From Oceanococcus atlanticus (lineage in GTDB: Bacteria > Pseudomonadota > Gammaproteobacteria > Nevskiales > Oceanococcaceae), in NCBI RefSeq assembly GCF_002088235.1, contig NZ_AQQV01000001.1:620001-684000 (forward strand): DNA of 64,000 nt, given 5' to 3'. Position numbers and translations under genes: made by a program. Below are positions 9,959 through 19,197 of the stretch, in pieces. The notes beneath the pieces were generated by a model. It worked only from the letters and a program-made list of their open reading frames with translations. It was not told the origin of the DNA and did no database searches. Position 1 is the stretch's first letter. Every line of letters starts with the position of its first letter.

Positions 9959-10819
9959 CTAAGCACCGTCGTATCGAGTCACCAGCCGGTCGCCAACAGC
10001 TGGCCGCATGTGCACGCGCGCCAGGCGGCGCGCGCCGAAGAACAGAGCGGGCGGCAAGCCGAACATCCTGCGAAAGGTCCGCGACAGGTGCGCCGAGTCG
10101 GCGAAGCCGGCGGCATGGGCCGCCTCGGTCAGAGTTGCGCCGCTGATGGCGTTTTCGACGGCTTGGCGCAATCGCCGCCACAGGATGAAACGTCGTAGTG
10201 GCAGGCCCAGTTGGCGCGAGAATAGGTGGCCAAAGTGACTCGGGGACAGGCCGACGGAGCGAGCGAGATCGGCCTGTCGCAGCGCAGATTCGTTCAGATG
10301 CTCGTCGATCAGTTCAACAGCCGCTACGATGCGCGGGTCAAGATCGACGATGTCGTGTTCCGGGCTCCGTGCCCCAAGACAGTGTTCCACGAGGCCTTCT
10401 GCCTCGGACCAGGAACCCGGAGCGAGAACCCCCAACGTGAGCGCAGCAGGCAATTCGAATGCCGCGTCGCGGTCTCCATGGTGAGGCAGCCAGTGACGGC
10501 CCGCTAGGCTTTCCGGTTCCAGGTACAGCAGCAGAATCCGCGTGCCTTGGGCATCGAAGGCGTGCGATAGATCCGCCGGCACCGCGAACCCCGGCGCCTG
10601 TTGCCACGGGTTGGCGGTCCCTGTGTGCAGCCGTATCGGGCCATCCAGACCGATGCCCAGCTGGATGGCGTGGTGGCGGTGCCTGTCCGCCTTGAACCCG
10701 GGGCCGTGCAGCAGCAGGCGGTCGGACCACAACCAGATATCAAACGGCGGGTCACCGCCAGTTTGTTCAAGCGCTGCGTCCCCGCCAGAAGTCAGACTAC
10801 GCGTCACTGTTCGACTCAA
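9959..10819 (-). CDS. AraC-family transcriptional regulator
   Basis: 286 aa. The C-terminal 100 residues form the double helix-turn-helix of AraC regulators (LRQADLARSVGLSPSHFGHL, then AAHAAGFADSAHLSRTFRR). The N-terminal half resembles a cupin-like sensor (HRHHAIQLGIGL; PADLSHAFDA). It starts with TTG at 10819, or GTG at 10807; both are within 25 bp of the divergent desaturase gene, so it probably controls that gene and itself. The effector is unknown. Confidence 0.82.
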   Translation of the reverse strand: MSRTVTRSLTSGGDAALEQTGGDPPFDIWLWSDRLLLHGPGFKADRHRHHAIQLGIGLDGPIRLHTGTANPWQQAPGFAVPADLSHAFDAQGTRILLLYLEPESLAGRHWLPHHGDRDAAFELPAALTLGVLAPGSWSEAEGLVEHCLGARSPEHDIVDLDPRIVAAVELIDEHLNESALRQADLARSVGLSPSHFGHLFSRQLGLPLRRFILWRRLRQAVENAISGATLTEAAHAAGFADSAHLSRTFRRMFGLPPALFFGARRLARVHMRPAVGDRLVTRYDGA

Positions 10820-10827
10820 GGTGTCTT

Positions 10828-11682
10828 ATGGCCATTGTTATTCCGTTGATCCGTTATGGGCTTTTCCCGACCGTTCTGTTCGGCGGCTGCGGCGCAATCA
10901 TCGCACTACTCGGCTCGGGCGCCCCGGCCTGGATGCCCTGGACCATTCTCGCCGGCGCGATCGGACTGATGTTTGCTGCCGAGCGAATCGTCCCGTATCA
11001 GGCGGACTGGAATCGATCACATGATGACGTTGCACGCGACCTGCTGCATGGCCTGGTGAATACCGCGACCAATCACAGCGGCGTATTACTGCTGCCAATG
11101 CTGGCGCTGGCGATTCCCGCATCAAGCGTATGGCCAGATGACTGGCCGTTCTGGCTGCAGGTTGTGATGGCAATCATCGTGCTGGATCTGGGGGTCGCGG
11201 CGGCGCACCACGCCAGCCATCGCTGGAACTGGCTCTGGCGATTTCACGCCGTGCATCACAGCGTACGGCGTCTGTACGGTTTCAACGGTCTGATGAAGCA
11301 TCCGGTGCATCAGGCGATTGAAACCGGCTCCGGCATTCTGCCGCTGTTGCTGCTCGGCATCCCGTTGCCCGTCGCGCAGGCCCTGGCGTTCTGCGTGGCC
11401 ATGCAGCTGCTGCTCCAGCATTCCAATGCCGATTACCGGACCGGCCCGCTCAAGTACCTGTTTGCCAATGCCGAAGTGCACCGCTTCCATCACGTCGGCC
11501 GACCCAGCGATGGCGACGTGAACTTCGGTCTGTTCACGACGCTGTGGGATCACCTGGCCGGCACCTTTCGCTACGAGGCAGGCGCCGCGCCCATGCGATC
11601 GGACGAGCTCGGTATCGAAGCGCACCCCGACTATCCGGCCGCCTACCTGCCGCAACTTGTCGAGCCGTTTCGCGGGCGCTGA
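10828..11682 (+). CDS. Sterol desaturase / fatty acid hydroxylase family membrane protein
   Basis: 284 aa, with about five membrane segments and the three histidine clusters of the di-iron hydroxylase superfamily: HHASH, HAVHH and HRFHH (the last in EVHRFHHVG). The family hydroxylates or desaturates lipids in the membrane; the substrate here cannot be told. It is divergent from the AraC regulator. A remnant of a second family member lies at 18467-18666. Confidence 0.85.
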   Translation: MAIVIPLIRYGLFPTVLFGGCGAIIALLGSGAPAWMPWTILAGAIGLMFAAERIVPYQADWNRSHDDVARDLLHGLVNTATNHSGVLLLPMLALAIPASSVWPDDWPFWLQVVMAIIVLDLGVAAAHHASHRWNWLWRFHAVHHSVRRLYGFNGLMKHPVHQAIETGSGILPLLLLGIPLPVAQALAFCVAMQLLLQHSNADYRTGPLKYLFANAEVHRFHHVGRPSDGDVNFGLFTTLWDHLAGTFRYEAGAAPMRSDELGIEAHPDYPAAYLPQLVEPFRGR

Positions 11683-11724
11683 GTGCGATCAGTACGGCGC
11701 GAACTGTCGAATTCGAGCTGGTGT

Positions 11725-12605
11725 TCATTGGCGCAACCAGGACAGTATCAAGGGGTCAAAGGCGTTCGGCCGCTCCAGCTGCGGCGTATGGCCGCAGCGC
11801 TCGATCTGACAAAGGGACAGGTTGGGTAAACCGGCCAACTGCGGCGCCCACAGGCTGGGAGGCACCGCGAAATCGTGCGTGCCCGTGATCACGAGCACCG
11901 GTGCGGGCATTGCACCGACATCCCAGCTCATCGTGTACTGGCTGAACATCGCGCGGAAAGCCGGAAGGATCCGCGTGGCAATCGGGACTCCGTGCCACAA
12001 GGGTGTGGCATCAAATCGGGGTCGGTACCAGTAGAGGGGCGCGTCCGCCACGTATTGGGCGACGAAGTTCTGGCCTGAGGTTGCGACGCTGCCTCTGGCG
12101 GACAGAGCCGCTCGGCGCTCCGCCAGCAAATTTCGACGATACGAGGTGGCATGTTCTGCCCAGAACCGCTCGGCTGCTGCGAGGGTGTCGCGTACACCTA
12201 CAGGCGGCGAATTGATCAGAATCAGTCGGGAGACGCGATCGGGAAATCGCTTCGCATACTCCAATGCGACATTTCCATGGTGCGAATGCCCGGCGACGGC
12301 GAGTCGATCGTGACCGCTTGCCGCCCGAATCCGCTCGATGCAGTCGGCATAAAAATCCAGATTGACATGGCTCAGCGGGAAGTCCGGGCCCAGCTTTGAA
12401 AAGTGCGGCAGATCGGCGTGAATCATTGTCAACGCACGCTTGAGTCGAAGGGAAAAGGTCCGCGGGTAGTACACCGACGAACCGATCACGAGGAGCGCCG
12501 GACCGGCGCCTTCGACCAGGAAGCGCAATTCCCCGCCGGGAATGCCCACCTGACCTTCTCGGCTATCGTTCCGACGCTGCTCGTCAGGCATCGAGCGCTC
12601 CACGC

Positions 12606-12609
<4 letters not shown>
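11725..12609 (-). CDS. Alpha/beta-hydrolase
   Basis: 294 aa. Alpha/beta-hydrolase fold with a nucleophile elbow GHSHHG, an upstream HG-like oxyanion region replaced by GSSVYY, and a late HDFAVP plus CGHTPQLE segment giving the likely acid and histidine. Substrate unknown. Its GTG start overlaps the stop of the copper ATPase (GTGA), so it is translated from the same message; why a hydrolase travels with the ATPase is not clear. A later ATG at 12591 is possible. Confidence 0.8.
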
Positions 12610-14840
<2,231 letters not shown>

Positions 14841-14878
14841 TACTCAACTCCGGTAGTGCAGGATGCGAAGGACACACA

Positions 14879-14909
14879 CCTTAATCCCTGGACTCTGGTC
14901 CAGAGTCAA
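14879..14909 (-). promoter_or_regulatory. MerR-type promoter of the copper ATPase, inside the regulator's 3' end
   Basis: On the minus strand TTGACT (14909-14904), then the dyad TGGACCAGAGTCCA, then TAAGGT (14883-14878; TTAAGG with a 19-bp spacer is equivalent). Distance from dyad to -10 is 5 bp, as at the mer promoter. The whole -35 and dyad encode the last residues of the CueR-like regulator, and the -10 covers its TAA stop. Confidence 0.78.
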
Positions 14910-15285
14910 GTCCCTCAAGAATCGGGCAGCCTTCGCGGCTCGCACCGCACAAATTGACCAGCAGTGTCAGCTCGTCGCGCAGCACGGCCAGTTCGTCGAG
15001 GTGACGGTTGATCTGCGCCAGTTTCTCGCCAGCCAGCGCCCGCACCTGCGGTCGCGCACTTTGGGGATTGTCGCGAAATAGCAGCAGTTGCCCAATCTCA
15101 TCCAGCGAAAAGCCCATCTTCTGCGCGCGCTGGATGAAACGCAGACGCGACAGATCACGCGACTCGTAGCGGCGCAGGCCGCTGGGGTCTCGGGCTACCC
15201 GGGGCAACAGACCGATCTTCTCGTAGTAGCGCAGCGTATCCGCGCTGAGCCCCAGCTCCCGTACCACATCGCCGATTCGTTGCAT
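14881..15285 (-). CDS. cueR: CueR-like MerR-family regulator (Cu+/Ag+ type)
   Basis: 134 aa. Helix-turn-helix MQRIGDVVRELGLSADTLRY, long dimer helix, then a metal loop LCGASREGCPI. At the position where Zn/Cd/Hg sensors have cysteine there is a serine (NPQSARPQ), as in sensors of monovalent metals; this is a family-based inference. The ATG at 15285 has AGGTGG 9 nt upstream. It lies between the CcdA-like gene (2 bp gap) and the copper ATPase, and its coding sequence contains the ATPase promoter. Confidence 0.88.
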   Translation of the reverse strand: MQRIGDVVRELGLSADTLRYYEKIGLLPRVARDPSGLRRYESRDLSRLRFIQRAQKMGFSLDEIGQLLLFRDNPQSARPQVRALAGEKLAQINRHLDELAVLRDELTLLVNLCGASREGCPILEGLDSGPESRD

Positions 15286-15287
15286 GT

Positions 15288-15959
15288 TTACATCCACCTG
15301 AAGTGTGCATTGAGCAGGTACAGACCGACCGCCATCAGGGTCAGCCCACCGGTGATTTCGAAAGCCCGGCGCCAGTGCGCGAGACCGCGCAGGCCTTCCA
15401 GCCAGCCCAGGCTCCAGGCGCCGACCAGCAGCGGAACCGCGCGGCCGACGCCAAAGGCCAGCATCAGCAGGGCGCCATAGGCGACCGAGCCCATTGCGGC
15501 GCTGGCGCCAAGTCCGACCCACAAGCCCGGTGAGCAGGCCGGGCAGATTCCAACGCTCAGCGGAATGCCGATCATGAAGGCGCCGCCCAGCGTTGCGACG
15601 CGCCGGCCGCGCAAGGACACCCAGGGCAGCGGCAGACGCAGCCAACCGGTCCAGATCAGGCCAAGAACGATCAGGAACGGACCCAGGACGCCCGCCCATT
15701 GCCGGCTCAGCGCCTGCTGCGCCCATGCGCCACCCAAGGCCGCGCCGATACCCAGCAGCACATGGGTCAGAATCAGACCGGTGCACAGCGCCCCGGCATA
15801 CGCCAGCGCCTCGCGCGGCGCCCGCGCCCGGGTCACGTAACCCAGCACCAGCGGAATCGACGCGAAGGCGACCGGCGTGAAACTGAACAACAGGCCTGCC
15901 AGCAGCGCGGCAGCCAGGCCACCGGCGCCGCCGAGCTGCATCCAGGTGGCCGTGTCCAT
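15288..15959 (-). CDS. CcdA/DsbD-like membrane protein
   Basis: 223 aa with about six membrane helices, resembling the cytochrome c biogenesis CcdA / DsbD transmembrane domain that moves electrons across the membrane. One half has SFTPVAFASIPLVLGY, where family members usually carry SPC; the other has GIGIPLSVGICPACSPGLW-like sequence with two cysteines. Loss of the first conserved Cys suggests altered function or metal handling. The ATG shares one base with the stop of the thioredoxin-like gene (TGATG). Confidence 0.78.
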   Translation of the reverse strand: MDTATWMQLGGAGGLAAALLAGLLFSFTPVAFASIPLVLGYVTRARAPREALAYAGALCTGLILTHVLLGIGAALGGAWAQQALSRQWAGVLGPFLIVLGLIWTGWLRLPLPWVSLRGRRVATLGGAFMIGIPLSVGICPACSPGLWVGLGASAAMGSVAYGALLMLAFGVGRAVPLLVGAWSLGWLEGLRGLAHWRRAFEITGGLTLMAVGLYLLNAHFRWM

Positions 15960-16231
15960 CAGCGGCTCAAGTGCTCACGCAGAACCCGCCGCAACTCGGC
16001 GACGGATGGCGCTCCGCTGAGGACCAGTGCGCCATCAATGGCGATGGCCGGCGTGCTCAGGACGCCGAGGCTCACTGCGTAGTCGATGTCCGCCACGACA
16101 TCCACTTCGCGAAGACGCAGACGAGCCTCGCCCAACTCCTCGATCACGGACCGGATCCGTTGACGAACAGGCTGGCAGGCACCACAGCCGGTGGCGGTCA
16201 GCAGTTCTACAACAATGTCCTTTCGTTCCAT
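15959..16231 (-). CDS. Small thioredoxin-like protein
   Basis: 90 aa single thioredoxin-fold domain with redox motif CGAC (ATGCGACQPV) and a cis-proline-like VLSTPAIAIDG. There is no signal peptide, so it is probably cytoplasmic and could pass electrons to the CcdA-like protein encoded next. First gene of the minus-strand operon that also includes the CueR-like regulator, copper ATPase and hydrolase; a MerR-type promoter lies 31 bp upstream. Confidence 0.8.
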   Translation of the reverse strand: MERKDIVVELLTATGCGACQPVRQRIRSVIEELGEARLRLREVDVVADIDYAVSLGVLSTPAIAIDGALVLSGAPSVAELRRVLREHLSR

Positions 16232-16261
16232 AGCGCTTGTCGATTCCCGATCAGTCCGGAC

Positions 16262-16292
16262 AGATTAATTCTTGGAGTCCACTCCAGGTCAA
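16262..16292 (-). promoter_or_regulatory. MerR-type promoter for the thioredoxin/CcdA/copA operon
   Basis: On the minus strand TTGACC (16292-16287), dyad TGGAGTGGACTCCA (16286-16273), then TAATCT (16267-16262); spacer 19 bp, dyad to -10 distance 5 bp. The 14-bp dyad is identical, in the same orientation relative to transcription, to that of the divergent promoter 33 bp away. Confidence 0.8.
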
Positions 16293-16319
16293 CAGTTCCG
16301 GCCGCGTCACCGAAAGCCC

Positions 16320-16350
16320 TTGACATGGAGTGGACTCCAGGTTGTAGCGT
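16320..16350 (+). promoter_or_regulatory. MerR-type promoter for the outer-membrane/HMA/MerT operon
   Basis: TTGACA (16320-16325), dyad TGGAGTGGACTCCA (16326-16339), then TAGCGT (16345-16350); spacer 19 bp. Same dyad and geometry as the divergent promoter at 16262-16292, so both are expected to answer to one MerR-family activator, most simply the CueR-like protein of the minus-strand operon. Confidence 0.78.
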
Positions 16351-16377
16351 GGCGGTCAAGACCTGTTGGAGCGACAC

Positions 16378-17202
16378 ATGACAGCGACACACTGGTATTC
16401 GGGCCTGCTGGCTCTGGCCCTGGCCCTGGCGGGCACGGCGACCGGCGCCGGCGCCCACGACCCGGTCTTCGGCCTGGGACCGCACACCCTGTTCAAAGGC
16501 GGCGTCGAGGTTCATTGGGGCTTTGCCCGCACCGAGGCCGGGGCGGAACGCGAGCAGGAGTTCGCGATTGAACTGAAGTACGGCCTGACGGCGGACTGGG
16601 TGATCGGCGTGGAGCAGCACTACGCGGACGCATCGGGCCCGGACGAGAGCCGATCGGGCCGTGGTGATCTGGCGCTGGCGAGCAAGTACCGTTTCTGGCG
16701 TCGCGACTTGCCCGGCGTGCAGGAAGCCGCTGCCGTCGCGGTCCGCACGATCATCGGCGGCACCGGCGAGGATAATGTGGCCAACGATGGCGCCACCGAC
16801 GCCATCCTGGGCCTAAGCTATGGCTACGAGGGTCGCCGCTGGTACCGCTGGGCGGCGGCACGTTATCGCCGCAATGGCGAGAACGATGCGGGACTGACGC
16901 GCGGCGATGTGCTGCTACTGGATCTGGTCGGCGGCATCCGCCCGCGACCCACCGGCTACTTTGAACCGGACTGGGTCTGGATGCTGGAGCTGAACGGCGA
17001 GCTTGTCGAGCGCGCCGAGCGCAACGGCGTTGCCATCGCCGCCAGCGGCGGCGACCGCTGGTTTCTGAGCCCCGGACTGATGCTGACCTATCGCAATTAC
17101 GCCCTGAAAACCGGCATCCAGTTGCCCTTGGTACAGAACCTTAACGGCCCGCAGGACGAGATCGACTACCGCGCGGTGCTCGAACTCGAAGGCCACTTCT
17201 GA
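16378..17202 (+). CDS. Predicted outer-membrane beta-barrel protein, function unknown
   Basis: 274 aa with a signal peptide (about 1-25, ending AGAHD) and alternating aromatic/charged strands to a C-terminal Phe (EGHF), as in outer-membrane barrels. I do not recognise a specific family. The ATG at 16378 has GGAG 6 nt upstream; an upstream TTG is less likely. It is first in a plus-strand operon with an HMA protein and a MerT-like protein under a MerR-type promoter, so a role in metal passage across the outer membrane is a reasonable guess only. Confidence 0.7.
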   Translation: MTATHWYSGLLALALALAGTATGAGAHDPVFGLGPHTLFKGGVEVHWGFARTEAGAEREQEFAIELKYGLTADWVIGVEQHYADASGPDESRSGRGDLALASKYRFWRRDLPGVQEAAAVAVRTIIGGTGEDNVANDGATDAILGLSYGYEGRRWYRWAAARYRRNGENDAGLTRGDVLLLDLVGGIRPRPTGYFEPDWVWMLELNGELVERAERNGVAIAASGGDRWFLSPGLMLTYRNYALKTGIQLPLVQNLNGPQDEIDYRAVLELEGHF

Positions 17203-17227
17203 CATCCACACGCTGACCTGGAGAATC

Positions 17228-17539
17228 ATGATGATTTCAAGACACCTAACGGCACTGCTCCTGGCGTCGCTGCTCGGCAGCTGGTCCGCCGCGGCGCTGG
17301 CCGATACCGCCTACGAAATGCGCGTGGACGGGCTCGCCTGCCCCTACTGCGCCTACGGCATCGAAAAGAAACTCAAGCAGATCGACGGCGTCGATCACGA
17401 ATCCCTGGACATCGACCTCAATACAGGACTGGTCCGGGTGCGGGTGGCCGATGGCGTCACGCTGAGCGATGAGCGCCTGCGCCAGTTGTTCAGCGATGCG
17501 GGGGTCACTTTCCGTTCGGTCGAAAGGACGCCGTTGTGA
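17228..17539 (+). CDS. Periplasmic HMA-domain metal-binding protein (MerP-like)
   Basis: 103 aa with signal peptide (MISRHL...AAALA) and one heavy-metal-associated domain whose ligand motif is LACPYC (two Cys separated by Pro-Tyr). The domain ends with GVTFRSVERTPL. MerP-like by architecture, but the CPYC motif differs from MerP's CxxC (CATC here in the mer operon), and no reductase gene is present in this operon. GGAG lies just before the start. The next gene is MerT-like, so the pair probably forms a capture-and-transport unit. Confidence 0.83.
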   Translation: MMISRHLTALLLASLLGSWSAAALADTAYEMRVDGLACPYCAYGIEKKLKQIDGVDHESLDIDLNTGLVRVRVADGVTLSDERLRQLFSDAGVTFRSVERTPL

Positions 17540-17564
17540 GGGCAGCGGCATCGATGGTCGGCGA

Positions 17565-17969
17565 ATGAATGAGGCCCGGGCACGCCTGCGCGAAGCTGCC
17601 ATCACCTTCGTCAGCCTGCTGGGTTCCACCGGCACGCTGGTCTGCTGCGCGCTGCCCATTCTGTTGGTCACCCTCGGACTGGGCAGCGCGGTGGTCGGCC
17701 TGACCGGCGCTTTTCCCTGGCTGATCACACTGAGCCAGCTCAAGGCCTGGGTCTTCGCCGCGTCGGGCGGGATGCTCGCGCTCAGCGGCTGGCTGATCTA
17801 CCGCAGCGGCCGCCAGTGCCCGGCCGACCCAGCCCTGGCGGCCATGTGTGCGCGCGCGGACCGATGGAACCGCCGTATCCTCATCCTGGCAGCCGGCATC
17901 TGGCTGCTGGGTTTCTTTGCCGCCTATCTGCTTCTGCCGCTGACCCGGCTGTTCGAATTGGCGGGATAA
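17565..17969 (+). CDS. MerT-like membrane transporter
   Basis: 134 aa with three predicted membrane segments and a Cys-Cys pair in the first (TLVCCALPILL), plus a cytosolic-side loop with RQCPADPALAAMC. This matches the MerT layout, but the copy is distinct from merT at 9054-9416. The start at 17565 is the first in-frame ATG; no strong ribosome site is visible, so coupling to the upstream gene (25 bp gap) is likely. Substrate could be Hg(II) or another thiophilic metal. Last gene of its operon. Confidence 0.8.
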   Translation: MNEARARLREAAITFVSLLGSTGTLVCCALPILLVTLGLGSAVVGLTGAFPWLITLSQLKAWVFAASGGMLALSGWLIYRSGRQCPADPALAAMCARADRWNRRILILAAGIWLLGFFAAYLLLPLTRLFELAG

Positions 17970-18033
17970 GCGTCAAGCGCCTCGCTGCATCGTCGGTGTT
18001 CGTGCAAAGCACCAATCGACACGAGTCATGGAC

Positions 18034-18438
18034 TCAGTGCTCGTCGTTCCCGGACAGCGAACTTACGATGGGACAATCAGACGGGGAACCGTGCCCTGGG
18101 CATTTTTCGATGACCACTTTCAAACCTTGACGAATCCGTTGCATTTCCTTGATCCGTTTTTCCACCTCAAGCAGTTTTGCGGTGGCAGCCTCCCTTATGG
18201 CCGCCATGTCCGTTCCGCTGCTGAGAACCAGCAACTCGGCGATCTCGTCCAACGAGAATCCGAGGTGCTTGGCACGCCGAATGAAGTTCAGGCGGCCGAC
18301 CTCGGCGGCATCGTATTCCCGGTAGCCTGAAGATCGGCGTGCCGGAGGTGGCATAAGCCCGCGACGTTCATAGAAACGGATGGTGTCAATGTTTACGCCG
18401 GCCTGCTTGGCCAGTCGCCCTATGGTCATGGTTTTCAT
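18034..18438 (-). CDS. MerR-family heavy-metal-responsive regulator
   Basis: 134 aa. Helix-turn-helix MTIGRLAKQAGVNIDTIRFY; C-terminal metal loop EKCPGHGSPSDCPI. There is neither the cysteine of MerR/ZntR nor a clear serine of CueR at the distinguishing position (SSGTDMAAI), so the metal is unresolved. AGGAGG precedes the ATG. No metal gene lies next to it: downstream it converges on the MerT-like gene and upstream it abuts a desaturase remnant, so its targets must be elsewhere, perhaps the copper operon at 18712-24416 or the promoter at 33125. Confidence 0.85.
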   Translation of the reverse strand: MKTMTIGRLAKQAGVNIDTIRFYERRGLMPPPARRSSGYREYDAAEVGRLNFIRRAKHLGFSLDEIAELLVLSSGTDMAAIREAATAKLLEVEKRIKEMQRIRQGLKVVIEKCPGHGSPSDCPIVSSLSGNDEH

Positions 18439-18466
18439 TTGGCGGCCCTCCTGGCTGCTGGGTGTC

Positions 18467-18666
18467 GCGGAATTGCACCGCTGGCATCACAAACGCGATT
18501 ACGAGGATGCCGAAGTCAATTTCGGCGAAGTCTGGATGATTTGGGACCACCTTTTCGGCAGTTTTATGACACGAAGGAAACTCCCCGCGCCGGCGAGCTT
18601 GGGTTCAAGCATGAACGCATCCCGAATGGCTATTTAAAACAGCTAAGCTGGCCGTTTCGAGGCTAA
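18467..18666 (+). pseudogene. Sterol desaturase C-terminal remnant with frameshift
   Basis: Only the last 65 or so codons remain, starting at the third histidine cluster (AELHRWHHKRDY) and reading VNFGEVWMIWDHLFGSF. The frame then breaks at a run of four T (18562-18565) and continues in the next frame as FYDTKETPRAGELGFKHER to the family-typical LSWPFRG end. One extra T would restore it, but the N-terminal 200 residues are absent anyway. The truncation point is about 30 bp upstream of the neighbouring merR start, so the junction is a recombination scar. Confidence 0.8.
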
Positions 18667-18711
18667 GTCTAAGTGCTGCGGCCTCTCACTCGAAAGGCCG
18701 CTGCCCGTTCA

Positions 18712-19197
18712 TCAACCACCACCGTGCTGCGCGAATGCCTGCGGTGGCTTCTCGCCATTGAACATCCAAACAGTGTAGGCATCACGTCGGTCGCCCATTT
18801 CCATGCCCGGAGATCCTGCTGGCATGCCCGGCACCGCCAAGCCTTTGCCTTGAGGGCGTTCGGCCAGGAGTTTGTGAACATCCTGTGCGGGCACATGGCC
18901 TTCAATAACATAGCCGTCAACCACGGCCGTATGGCAAGAACCCAGAGCAGCAGGCACACCTAAACTGCGTTTACGTTGTGTCAGATCGTTCTCTTCGACT
19001 ACGTCCACCAAGAATCCGTTGTCACGCATGTGCTCGACCCACTTGCCGCAGCAGCCGCAGGTCGGGCTTTTGTACACGACCATTTTTGGCAAAGCATTAA
19101 CAGACTGTGTATCGGTGGCCGTGGCGGATTGGCCGCTGCTACATGCCACGAAAAGTAGCGTCAAACTGAGCAACACACTTGAAATAAATATCCTCAT
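18712..19197 (-). CDS. copG: DUF411 copper-handling lipoprotein (CopG-like)
   Basis: 161 aa. Lipobox LLFVAC near residue 19, then a thioredoxin-like DUF411 domain with the CxCC motif in SPTCGCCGKW. Family knowledge: DUF411 proteins such as Vibrio CopG bind copper clusters in the periplasm and may cycle its redox state. The C terminus is Gly/Met-rich (PGMPAGSPGMEMG). The ATG at 19197 has AGGAG 9 nt upstream and overlaps the stop of the cytochrome gene (ATGA). Last gene of the periplasmic copper operon. Confidence 0.85.
   Translation of the reverse strand: MRIFISSVLLSLTLLFVACSSGQSATATDTQSVNALPKMVVYKSPTCGCCGKWVEHMRDNGFLVDVVEENDLTQRKRSLGVPAALGSCHTAVVDGYVIEGHVPAQDVHKLLAERPQGKGLAVPGMPAGSPGMEMGDRRDAYTVWMFNGEKPPQAFAQHGGG

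Noticed and set aside
15286-15786. Upstream extension of the CueR-like regulator into the CcdA-like gene
   Set aside because: The extra 167 codons are antisense-like, and the family start with a ribosome site is at 15285.
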